Origin: Dioscorea cayenensis subsp. rotundata
Lineage: Eukaryota; Streptophyta; Magnoliopsida; Dioscoreales; Dioscoreaceae
Length of the DNA stretch: 64,000 nt
Direction of reading: 5' to 3'
Assembly (NCBI RefSeq): GCF_009730915.1
Contig: NW_024087259.1
Span: forward strand, 62,001-126,000
How positions within the stretch are numbered: position 1 is the first letter of the stretch; each line of letters opens with the position of its first letter. The notes under the pieces are model-generated. The model was not told the DNA's origin and ran no database searches. It worked only from the letters and a program-made list of their open reading frames with translations. The position numbers were made by a program, and so were the translations under genes. Shown piece after piece: positions 37,871 to 47,700 of the stretch.

Positions 37871-38726
37871 TTCACAAAAGTTTAAGCGGCGCCAAATTTA
37901 AGGTTTTAAGCAGTAGCCATCACCGGTTGATTAAGCGAGAACCGCCGAATGTTAAGCAGGCCGGTTTATTAAGCGAGCGAGAATAGCTAGCAGCGGCTTG
38001 ACAAAACTTAAGCGTCAAACGTCTCGACTTTCCCAGCGATCGTACTCGTTTGTAAAAGCTGCCGGTATGCTCGAATGAAAGAGAGTATGCATTATAAATA
38101 TTACGCGGAGTACAGCATGCGATCGGAAAAAGCTTTTTCGATGGTGTATCTGGGGCAATGCTGAAAACAAAAACAAAACCCTAGCGCAAATCTCGTGGGA
38201 CTAACAAAACCCGAGTAGAAATCCCCTGCGAGCACTTGATGTCTTCCGACAAAAGCGAGGAGCTGGCAAAAGCAAGCCCAGAAAAATGCTCTCTTGTGGC
38301 GAGCAGGTTAGCAGTAAAAGCATACTCGTGCATGGAGATTGCAAGCGATGGTACGACATGCGATCTAGCTGCGGTGGACCTCTCCTTTGAGATAGTCTGG
38401 AGTGGGAAAAGAAAAAGGCTCGCGAATCTGGTGTGGCGGTGAGACAACTCAGACACGCCCGAGGAGTGGAAGAGTGAGCGAGCGAGAGCGAGTGGCGGCT
38501 CGATGAGTCGTCTCGTTACTCTGACAGCGCCCCTCTCAGAAATGTCGTCGGATAATCTGAGCGCGATCACGCGTTTTGTCCGCAAAATTTTGACTCAGCT
38601 CGGTTCATCAATTCAGGGGTTTGGGGTTTTGAAAAAGCATAGAGTTTAAAAGGAGAGTTTTTAGGGATTATATAGCAGGTGTTTTTAGCGATTTTACTGG
38701 CTTAAAGGGTTTTTTTGACAATTTTC

Positions 38727-39457
38727 ACTTATTATATTATTATATACTCATATTATGAATTAGCAAAAGATGCTATACGTAAATCAAATATTTCTGCTGA
38801 AAGGGAAAAATAAAAATAAAAATTTAAAGTTAATCTTTCTCGTAGCATTTTAAATTAACTTCAACCAAAAATGTAAATAAGGTATTAAAGTTATTTCATG
38901 GGGATATAAATAAATATAATTATAGAAATTCTTATTATTAAAACTGATTTTTTTATATAAATGTGAACTAGTTACATTGAGAGGAAATTAAATGTTCAAC
39001 ATTTATTTATTTAAGAGAAAAATGAGTACTTAAAAATTATGATAAAACTTTTTTTTTTTGCTAAAATTAATACAATATTTATAATTCAATATTTAATGGC
39101 AATAAATTAGTAATGACAAATGAATGAACACCAACTTTCTTGTTATTGGAGTGATTTATTATTTTTTCTATTTATTTGACAATTTTTCATATACCATTAA
39201 AAAAAAAGATATTATTAGCTTGAGAAAATTAAAAAGAATCAAACCCGGCAAGTGACAAAAACAATATTAACATCTTCACTTTTTTTTTTTTTGGTTAAAA
39301 AAACAAGGGAGTACAAATGAATTTCAACACTTAAAAAGGGCCCATACGTAAAAAACTTCCAAGGGGTTAAACAAGGGACTAAATTGCAAGTTTACACATT
39401 TGTTTGCTAGTGAAAAACAGAAATATTACCGATGTGCCACTGGCTGTCTTTCAGCTG
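38727..39457. other. Upstream region of the dehydrogenase-like gene
   Basis: About 730 bp of AT-rich host-like DNA between the right MULE end and the start codon. It must contain the promoter unless transcription starts inside the MULE. No clear TATA box. Nothing else seen. Confidence 0.55.
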
Positions 39458-40471
39458 ATGCTTTCTCGCTTTCATCGCATCCTTCGTCCTCTTCGGCGAT
39501 CCCAGCTCGTCTTCCCGCTCGACCGCCGCCTCTCCATGGCGCCGACATCGCCGGAGACTCGACCCATATCGCCGGAGACCACTCGCATCGGCTGGATCGG
39601 CACCGGAGTCATGGGCCGCGCCATGGCTGGGCATCTCATCTCCGCCGGCTACTCCCTCACCGTCTTCAATCGAACTCCATCGAAGGCCAAGACCCTCATA
39701 GATCTCGGAGCCCGATACGCTGAATCTCCTCTTGCCGTCGCCCAGGCCTCCGACGTCCTCTTCCTCATCGTCGGTTACCCCTCCGACGTCCGCCTTGTCG
39801 GGTTCCAAGCCCTCCCTGGCCTCTCGCCTGGATCCGTCCTCGTTGATATGACCACCAGTGACCCGTCCCTTGCCGCAGAGCTCTCCTCGGCTGCCATCGC
39901 CGCCTCCTGCCAGTCTATAGACGCACCTGTGTCTGGCGGTGACCGTGGTGCTCGGTCTGCATCCCTCTCCATATTCGCTGGCGGCGATGCGTCCACCGTC
40001 GAGCGTCTTAAGCCCCTTTTTGGATGTATGGGGACGGTGAGGTACATGGGGGCCGCGGGGGCGGGGCAGAGAGCGAAGCTGGGGAACCAGATAGCAATAG
40101 CGTCGACGATGGTGGGGCTGGTGGAGGGGATGGTGTACGCGCACAAGGTGGGGCTTGATGTGGAGAGGTGGATGGAGGCGATATCCACCGGCGCCGCAGG
40201 GTCGAAGTCGCTGGAACTCTATGGGAAGAGGATCCTGGACAGGGATTTTGAGGCTGGGTTCTATGTGCATCACTTCGTGAAGGATTTGGGGATTTGTTTG
40301 AAGGAATGCGAGACCTTGGGACTGTCGTTGCCGGGGCTGGCACTGGCTCAGCAGCTCTATGTTTCGCTTGTGGCTCATGGGGAAGGAGGGCTAGGGACAC
40401 AAGCGCTGGCATTGGCGATTGAAAGGCTTAACAATACCTGCTTGAAGGGAGGCTCCTCTGGGTCTGGTTGA
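39458..40471 (+). CDS. 3-hydroxyisobutyrate dehydrogenase-like protein, probably mitochondrial
   Basis: A single uninterrupted frame; with the ATG at 39458 it has 337 residues. An earlier in-frame ATG (39404) would add 18 residues with no targeting character, whereas MLSRFHRILRPLRRSQLVFP is a good Arg-rich, acid-poor mitochondrial presequence; Met27 could start a shorter form. What is seen: Rossmann GWIGTGVMGRAMAGHL (about 45-60), DAPVSGGDRGA substrate-binding signature, and GQRAKLGNQ with the catalytic Lys. Family knowledge: beta-hydroxyacid dehydrogenases (HIBADH, glyoxylate/succinic-semialdehyde reductases) oxidise or reduce small hydroxyacids with NAD(P); this sequence resembles the plant HIBADH-like 1 group, whose substrate is not firmly known. 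The gene is GC-rich, producing long shadow frames on the other strand. Confidence 0.88.
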   Translation: MLSRFHRILRPLRRSQLVFPLDRRLSMAPTSPETRPISPETTRIGWIGTGVMGRAMAGHLISAGYSLTVFNRTPSKAKTLIDLGARYAESPLAVAQASDVLFLIVGYPSDVRLVGFQALPGLSPGSVLVDMTTSDPSLAAELSSAAIAASCQSIDAPVSGGDRGARSASLSIFAGGDASTVERLKPLFGCMGTVRYMGAAGAGQRAKLGNQIAIASTMVGLVEGMVYAHKVGLDVERWMEAISTGAAGSKSLELYGKRILDRDFEAGFYVHHFVKDLGICLKECETLGLSLPGLALAQQLYVSLVAHGEGGLGTQALALAIERLNNTCLKGGSSGSG

Positions 40472-40489
40472 ACTATTGGTAAAAATCTC

Positions 40490-40860
40490 ACCTTTGTTCT
40501 TCCATTCAGAATCGATGACATGCTTGGATTCTGTCTCTATGTTGAATGTTAAAACTTTGAACTTTGCTTTAAATTACTGGTTGAGATGCTACTCAGAGAA
40601 TGTTGTGTTGCAGTTTCATTATGCCAGTGCTCTTCATTCCAATTGATGGTATGCTTGGATCACAGTAGTTATTCTTTGAATTACTTGTTGAGGTACTAAT
40701 CTGAGGGAGATGTTTTATAGTTTAGCATATACCTGAATTCTTTCTTTCCAATGTGTTATATGCTTGGATCATGGTCTGTGTCAAACATTTGAAATATACT
40801 CCGGGTTAATGATTGAGATTCTGCTCTACGAAAGATGTTCTAAGATTTATCATACCAATA
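40490..40860 (+). repeat. Degenerate three-copy tandem repeat after the dehydrogenase gene
   Basis: ATGCTTGGAT occurs at 40520, 40651 and 40760. Each copy is preceded by a CATTC/TTTCC-rich phrase and followed by TTGAA..TTACT..TTGAGAT..CT..GA(A/G)A(A/G)ATGTT. Units are about 110-130 bp. They lie just past the stop codon, so part may be transcribed as 3' UTR. Confidence 0.65.
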
Positions 40861-43350
40861 TGGCAATGAAATTTGCAAAACTGGATGTTTGTTTTATTTT
40901 ACCATTCCCTCTTTTGTTCTTGTTGTTCTTTTCACATGTGGTTTCCTCCTAAACTGGTTATGAGATTGAAATAGGTTCAGGATGCTTTGGCAAACCTATG
41001 AAAAGGGTGACTTGAGTTCTGATCAGATGTTGTGCTATTAATCGATGATTCTTCTATTTCTATTTGCCTGAAATAACTCCATGTTTTATTAAACTATTCT
41101 GTGTAACCTAATGGACCAATGGTACATTGAATTTGTGCTTTTTAGTAGGGTTTGGTCTAACTGATCCTGCAATCCCCCAACCTCTTTTTCCATATTACCC
41201 AGAGGAATACTATATAAATGTTATAGAGTTAAAGAGGACAGAAAATGCATCTTCTGTTACAAAATTGTGGTCATTGGCCCATATGCATCAAGGTGATTAA
41301 GCATGTGAAATGATATTGGAGGAGTTTGAGCATCAGATGATCTTATTATATGAATCACATCTTCATATATGACTGAAAAGCAGCAAGGAGAGCTTAAATA
41401 TTCATATTTTAGCAGCCTGGGATGAATGCATTTGTTCCTAAGCTCTTTCAATTACCAAGGATATGCTGATAGCTCAAAGTTTGTGACTAGTTCTCAATAC
41501 TTTATTATTGTGGTAAGAGCTCAGCAAACTTTTATTAATTGCATCATAGAATAATTTGATATAGTAGAAAGGTTGACCATTTTTTATGCCACTTTAGTCA
41601 AAGCTTTTCCATAACTTAACACACTGAAATGACTTTGTCCTTTGTAGATGAAGTCGGATTTAGATTGGAGTTCATTTACATGCTTACGAAGCTAGTTTTT
41701 TCCTTTCTAGTTTCTAGAAACAAATAATTTTAGGACTATATGTGAAAGGGAAATTGAGATATGCTCATGATTCTTTTTCTTTCACTACTAATAATCCATT
41801 TTCATATTTTTTTTTCAAAGGAATACATGTGATAAGCTTATTGGTTCCTGATCGCATATGGTAATCGCGCATTCAGTGGTTTAGCCATCATCATCATCAT
41901 CACATGTAATTTGAACCTGTCTTCAATACAGAATTCTGCCCTAATTGTTTCACTTTTTCTGGTCATCTAGTTCTATGATAAACCTATGATAGTAACAATG
42001 TTCCATTGTATAAATTAGGTAATGTCAACCTGTTTTCACTAGAAAATTTTGCCCTAGTTGTTCCACTTTCCAGGACATCTAGTTGTTCAAAAAACCTTCT
42101 TATAAACAAAAGATCCATTGCATGAAATGCACTGAGAAACAAATCAGGTGACTACAACCCACTTGCACTAGATTAGAGTTCCGTCTTGTTTTATGATGAA
42201 CTTGTATAATTAACAAAGTTCAATTGTATTGTGTAAGAAATGTTATATGATTTATATATATATATATAGCCCTTTTAAAGGTTTTGTAGGTGTCTTTTTC
42301 CCATAACTACGTCACTGAATAACTTTTATATTTTGTCTATGTGATATTTTGTGTCTTCCTCCACCAATAATTTTGCATGTTTGTGACAACATGGACAAAT
42401 CATATCGGAAATGTCGACATGCGTGAAATTAAACTCTTCAATGCATTTATTATCTCACACGCTGCCGAGATGGACTAAAACACGAACACCCTATGCAAGG
42501 AATTTTGTAGTCATTGATTTTTTTTTTTTTTAAATAGTTTCCCGAACATTCTTTGTTTTATGGTGTGCTTTGCCGTGCCTTCTGATTTAATCCTCTTGCC
42601 TCTCTCCAACACTCATGAATTTTGCTTGCATTTTTTCCCCCACGTGTTAGATGAATTAATCAAGAGCCCTTAGATGCTTCCATGTTTGATGCTGATGAAA
42701 CAAATAGCCCATGAATTCATTCTCATCAAAAATTTAAGTTGGTAATAAGAAAGTATTTGAACATATATATGTTTATATTAATATGATTAAATTTATGGAT
42801 GTGACAAAAGAGTATTTACCTCTAATAAAATTCTCATTTTTGTACCGGCCAATAAAAATATTTCTAACTTTTCTCTCTTTCATAAATACCTTATATGTGA
42901 GTTAAAGCTGACTCAAAGAAGAATTGTGTGTGTGTTTTTATACTTTTTAATGAGCTAAGAAGGTCTATTTGACAAATCTACAATATGGAGTAATACTTAT
43001 TGGAACATCTCTGATAAAATCCTTCATAATTTCAATAAATTCTGTGAATTTAATTCCTTTTTCTTTTTTCTTTTCCCTTTTTTTCAATTTACAAAACAAA
43101 CACAGGAAAAAAAAAATATTATAAAAGGAATTATGAAACTTTCAAATAATCCTACAAAAACCAAAACTAAATCACGGTTAGCTAAAACATCATCAGAGCC
43201 ATCTGTTGTTCCTCGAGATATGCACTACTAAAATCTATTTTACTCATATCCCTAGGCAGTAACGGACGGCTGTGATCATGTTCAATCTGCGGCCATTTGC
43301 CACTGATTCGTTCTCATTCGATCATCGTTGAGGGCTTGGACTACTTCATC
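40861..43350. other. Intergenic region with a second degenerate tandem repeat
   Basis: AT-rich DNA. At about 41910-42240, a unit of about 113 bp repeats two to three times: TGCCCTAATTGTTTCACTTT at 41937 and TGCCCTAGTTGTTCCACTTT at 42050, each followed by GG.CATCTAGTT. A CAT/ATC run sits at about 41888-41901. The last 100 bp before 43351 hold the leader of the methyltransferase gene. No other coding signal. Confidence 0.6.
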
Positions 43351-44721
43351 ATGTTCTCCTTCAACCTCGCTAAAACCCCGTTGTTTTCTAGGGTTTCAAG
43401 GCCTCCAAGCTTCCATTCTCGAAGCCCTTCCTCTCCAATCCTCCATTGGAGAACAATTGGGCTGTGCATTGATGGCCTCTCCCCGAAACCTAGAGATTTT
43501 TCAACTGATTCGCCGCGGAGGGTCGCCAGAAACTCTGGAAAGTCGCTGCCTTGGATGGCAACGAATAGAGAAAGGGAATCGAGAAGAGAAGAGAAGAGTT
43601 CTTCGTGGGAAGCATCAGCGGAGAGGTACTTCTCTAGAAATGGTGGAAAGAAGTTGGAAGAAAAGCTGAAGAAGGTTGAGGTTGAGGTAGTAGAATCGGA
43701 GGAGGAAGAGAGTGTTGATGATTCGAGATGGGATAGAATGAGGGCCAGGTACTCTAGGTTTGAGAGGCCTGAGGCTCGCCGGTGGAACAAACAGGAGAGT
43801 TGGGACCGGAAAATGGGAAAGGAGGCTGCGGAGTCTTCGGTGCCAAAGATTGTTGGGCAGGGTGTTTATGGTGTTGGACCGGTTTTAGCAGCATTGTCAG
43901 TGAAAAGGAGGGAGCTTTATGCTCTCTATGTGCAGCAAGGATTGGATTTGAGTGGAAACAATAGGAGGAAGAAGGACAAGAGAGGAGTGGAGAATGTTTT
44001 GAAGATGGCTGAGGAGATTGGATTGAAGATTGTTGAGACCTCGAAGCATGATCTTAACATGGTGGTTGATAACAGGCCTCATCAAGGTTTGGTTTTAGAT
44101 GCATCTCCGTTGGAAATGGTTAGTATAAGAGAATTGGAACCGATGCTGGTGGAAGGTGGAAGAGTTCCTCCTCTTTGGGTGGCTTTGGATGAGGTTACAG
44201 ATCCTCAGAATTTGGGAGCCATTGTTAGGTCTGCTTATTTTTTTGGGGCTGAAGGGGTGGTTGTTTGTGCGAAGAACTCAGCACCTCTTAGCGGTGTGGT
44301 CAGCAAAGCGAGTGCTGGATCACTTGAGCTAATTGAGTTGAGGTCTTGCAAGAATATGATGCAATTTCTAACCGCATCCTCTGAAAATGGATGGAGGGTC
44401 CTTGGAGGATCGGTCTCATCTAGAGCTGCTCCATTGTGTGAAATTGAAGTTGGGGTCCCTACTATTCTTGTGTTGGGGAGTGAAGGGACTGGGTTGAGGC
44501 CACTTGTGGAGAGATCTTGCACTCAGTTGATTAGAATTCCTGGAAACATAAGGGAAGATGTATGTGCTGGAGAAAGTGAAACAGAAGATGCAGAGACGGA
44601 CAGAGCTCAATCTGGGCATGCATTGAAGTCTTTTCTCACCGTTGAGAGTTTGAATGTTAGTGTGGCAACTGGTGTGCTGCTTTACCATTTAATTGGAAGA
44701 ACTACCAATTCCATTGGTTAG
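43351..44721 (+). CDS. SpoU-family RNA 2'-O-methyltransferase, organellar (MRM1/RlmB-like)
   Basis: A single-exon frame. The ATG at 43351 gives 456 residues; an in-frame ATG at 43297 would add 18, and I prefer 43351 because MFSFNLAKTPLFSRVSRPPS is a typical organelle presequence. What is seen: a Ser/Arg-rich N-terminus, an acidic low-complexity linker (VEVVESEEEE), the substrate-binding half (GVYGVGPVLAAL onwards), then the SPOUT signature motifs DEVTDPQNLGAIVRSA, VLGSEGTGLRPLVE and SLNVSVATGVLLYH. Family knowledge: these trefoil-knot enzymes put a 2'-O-methyl on ribose from AdoMet; MRM1/RlmB members modify a guanosine in the large (or organellar) rRNA. Between the second and third motifs an extra charged segment (about 30 residues, SETEDAETDRAQ) interrupts the knot. 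Mitochondrial versus plastid targeting cannot be decided by eye. Confidence 0.9.
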   Translation: MFSFNLAKTPLFSRVSRPPSFHSRSPSSPILHWRTIGLCIDGLSPKPRDFSTDSPRRVARNSGKSLPWMATNRERESRREEKSSSWEASAERYFSRNGGKKLEEKLKKVEVEVVESEEEESVDDSRWDRMRARYSRFERPEARRWNKQESWDRKMGKEAAESSVPKIVGQGVYGVGPVLAALSVKRRELYALYVQQGLDLSGNNRRKKDKRGVENVLKMAEEIGLKIVETSKHDLNMVVDNRPHQGLVLDASPLEMVSIRELEPMLVEGGRVPPLWVALDEVTDPQNLGAIVRSAYFFGAEGVVVCAKNSAPLSGVVSKASAGSLELIELRSCKNMMQFLTASSENGWRVLGGSVSSRAAPLCEIEVGVPTILVLGSEGTGLRPLVERSCTQLIRIPGNIREDVCAGESETEDAETDRAQSGHALKSFLTVESLNVSVATGVLLYHLIGRTTNSIG

Positions 44722-47700
44722 AAGTAAACCTGGCCACAGTTTAACAGATGGTTGGAGCTCTACTTTACTTATTTGTGTTGTTCCTGTTGCAGAGTAGCTG
44801 ATTTGTAGCAATGTGAGTCAGAACGTTGATTGCTGATTTTTGTATCTTATGGCAGAGTTGTTATATGTTTGATAATTCTGGATTATCAATTGTTTATTCA
44901 AGTTATATATATTCGGTGGCGAGAAGTATGATGCATCTTGAGAGAGACATCTATCCATGGGAATGCCATTGATTTTGTATCTTTTCTGGGTATACCCTGC
45001 ATAAAAGAACTCGGTGCTAGAAGATATGCATCTCTCCGATGATTATGACAATTCAGAAATTAGCAATGCATGGTTAGAAGGAATTGCTTTACTTATTTTG
45101 AACAATTTTCTGGTAAGAAATCTAAACCTTGATATTTTATTTACTGTGTTCCTGCTCATGTTTGAAGCAGCACGGATTTATGATACATCCGCCGAATGTT
45201 ATCTGCAGAATGTTAACTGTTCTGGTTTGCTTTTGCTAACATGGGCTGTCTTGCACCTACCAAACCTGCCACTGTGTTATTTAAAGTTTATTTTCATTTG
45301 CTTTATTCGATAGAACCTTCATATATTCTGTTTTTTTGGTTTAGCATATGTTCAAATGTGCATATTTCCCAACCTAGTAGTTCATTCCAAAGTTTCTTCT
45401 TTAGATCTTACATTACCAATATGATGACCTGAAAGGACTTAAAAAATCATGACCAGTAGAATATCACTTGTATCTCTACTTTTTCACTTTACCATGCATC
45501 GGACAATATATAAGCAGTGGTAATGATTCACCATCCAAGTATATTATATGCATCTGCTGTCTATTTATCTTAGACTTGTGACTGTACTGGCTTGAATAAG
45601 CAAACATCTTCATGTTCATCGCAGTGGCCCAATGAATTAGTAGCATTACATTTTTCTCATGTTCTAAGATGCCGCCAAAATCACTGCTTCTGTGACAGCT
45701 AGAATTTAGTTTCCTATTTAAAGTCCTCTTCTTACAGATGCTTATTTACTTGATTTAAAAAAATTCACCTGGAAATTTTGCTCAGTCTTGTCTCTCTCCT
45801 CTTGTTTAACTAAGTAAAGTAATATGCCCTTCTTGTGACAAAATTTACCCCATAAACTGTATTGAGGCAGCCAACAACTTTTGACACCATTTTTTTTTTA
45901 TCCATTCTCCCATTTAAAGTAGGACTGATGAGATCTGGAGTTAATTCCTTAGGGTTAGGGCAGTGCTGAACAACTACAATAAGTCAGTGATATATTTTGG
46001 CCATTGCCACCTACAGATGTTATACCATTTTATCAGACCTGATACTCCAATTGTGAACCAGACAAAAACAAACTCTTCATGAGGTTTCTTGTGACAAATT
46101 TATTTGGTTTACAGTTTTTGCTTGTGAAATTTTCTTGGAATTTTATGACGAGCCATTAGAATGCTTTGCCTGGTGGTTCTCCTAGTTAGTCTCTTGCAAA
46201 ACCGTTGTGTTTTGTCTGTATTATAAATCAAAGCCGATATGGGAGGTCGATGAGGTCTTTTGCTTTGCCATTAGAAGCACCTAATTAGACATTCTTAAGA
46301 AAACTCAATATTGCTTTAATGTTTGATATTTTCATGCATTTTGAATCAATTCCAGCTATGAATGATCATAATTATCATTATAATGGAAGTATAAACCCTA
46401 TCTTTGAATTGGGTATGCAATAGGAACCTCTGCTTTTGCATCCCTCAGGAACAAGCAAAACCACCACAACATTCTAACCGAAGCAACACAGAGCACTGAT
46501 AGAAACCACCAGTTTATTTCTGAGACACACCATTCTATGAGCTGATCTGAGGAAGCCTCCTGGTCCCCTTTAGAGCATTATAAAGGAATGGAAGAACTGA
46601 AAATAAGCCACCTCATGGCACAAGCTGATTTATGGTGGCTGTTCACAGGGTCTTGGGTTAGACAGAAGTCATTCCTTGCTATGTGGGTGGTAAATCTTGA
46701 CTCCTACAACGTTTCTGAACAATTCTTGTGATGTGCTTTTCTACCTTAAGTCGATAATCTAAATTTTTTAACTGTAGGATTGACTGCTAATGTGTTTGTT
46801 AATGCCTGCTAGGTATTTTATTGATTAAAAAGACAGTAGGCCATATACGATCATAAAACAATGTTCAGAATGGTAGGTTGTAATATAATAGACTTTGTGG
46901 TTGATTCCAACTTGTCATGGTGGTACTGGTATTTATCAGGCAGCATGTTGCGCATCATAATTTTCCCTTCCTTACTTGATAACTACCTTTCTCTGTAAGC
47001 CAATTTATTTAGTCTTTGATACTTTAAATTCATTCATTATTGACAGTTTCAGCCTATGGGCTGAATCCAAGCCATGCATTTTGATTTCTTCACATGTCAA
47101 AAGAAAGGAGGACTTATTGGTGTGAAACAAAAAAGTACTTTGACAAGTCGGCCTTATAGGTAAGCATGTCATTAGAAATTCCTGTTTGTCATTTCTTCAT
47201 TGTCATTGCTTCGCCGTTGTAGTGCTTATAATTAATGTTTCGTCCTTTTTTTTAAGTTGGTTGTTTGTCTGTTTAGTTGAGAATTTTCAACTGTTTTATG
47301 CCGTATATCATTTTGGTTGTCCATATTGGTTTTGCCTTGTTACAGTCCTATGTTAGTATTGTTCTTTCCTTTCATCATAGTAGTAGACTCTCTAGAGCTT
47401 TTCTCTACTTGCAAATTTAGTTAGCAGGGAGAATAAAAAGTCAATGAAAGAAGAAATTGTTTTCTCAACTGTCTACAGGTCAGGATTATCATCTGTCTGT
47501 TTTCATATTATTTCAGTTTTGAATAGGATTAGTAAATGGAAGATATTTAGTGTATCTTATGTAACTTTTGTTATTTCTGGTAACAAGAGACTTTATTTCT
47601 TGTGGACCTAACTAGCATAGAATTGCTATGAGAATAAACCATGTTATTCCTAATCTTTGATGGGACCAATCATAATCTTTATTTGAATTTTGTTATTATG

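Larger units (their letters stand above)
25662..38726. mobile_element. Giant palindromic Mutator-like element (MULE) carrying Ulp1-like genes
   Basis: A 13.1-kb block with composition unlike its neighbours (GC- and CpG-rich coding-like segments alternating with AT-rich GTTTAA blocks). Outer ends match in inverted orientation: GGAAATTGTCAAAAAAACCC at left, GAAAATTGTCAAAAAAACCC (reverse complement) at right, both continuing CTTTAAG. Homology continues inward through about 6 kb on each side: leader-like sequence with CTCGCAGGGGATTTCT and GGGTTTTGTTAGTC, a DUF1985/Ulp1-like gene running inward, then a MuDR-type transposase gene running outward from the centre. By eye, aligned segments are about 70-90% identical. 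No flanking 9-11-bp duplication is apparent. I read it as two related MULEs fused head to head, with no intact reading frame. Confidence 0.85.
32300..38726 (-). repeat. Right arm of the MULE inverted repeat
   Basis: Inverted counterpart of 25662-31590, about 0.5 kb longer. Much of the excess is a local duplication around 34255-34800. Where the left arm has GTTTAA the right arm often has GCTTAA on the same sense strand, so the arms differ by many C/T transitions and small indels. Confidence 0.85.

Noticed and set aside
25662-38726. Palindrome as a missed-adapter (read-through hairpin) sequencing artefact
   Set aside because: Such artefacts give arms differing only by sequencing error. Here the TIR regions differ by roughly 30%, one arm has its own internal duplication, and the arms sit between two different single-copy flanks. 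Not fully excluded, so long-read checking is listed.
25662-38726. LTR retrotransposon or Helitron
   Set aside because: No direct LTRs, reverse transcriptase or Rep/helicase fragments; the ends are inverted repeats and the DDE core is MuDR-like.
39407-40412. Long minus-strand ORFs (up to 323 codons) opposite the dehydrogenase
   Set aside because: GC-rich third positions of the real gene keep the antisense frames open; the translations are low-complexity His/Arg/Gly-rich.
39404-40471. Dehydrogenase-like gene as a retrocopy
   Set aside because: It is intronless, but I see no target duplication or poly-A remnant, and relatives of this HIBADH-like group are also commonly intronless.
45014-45313. 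99-codon ORF downstream of the methyltransferase
   Set aside because: No recognisable domain; likely 3' flank or UTR of the upstream gene.
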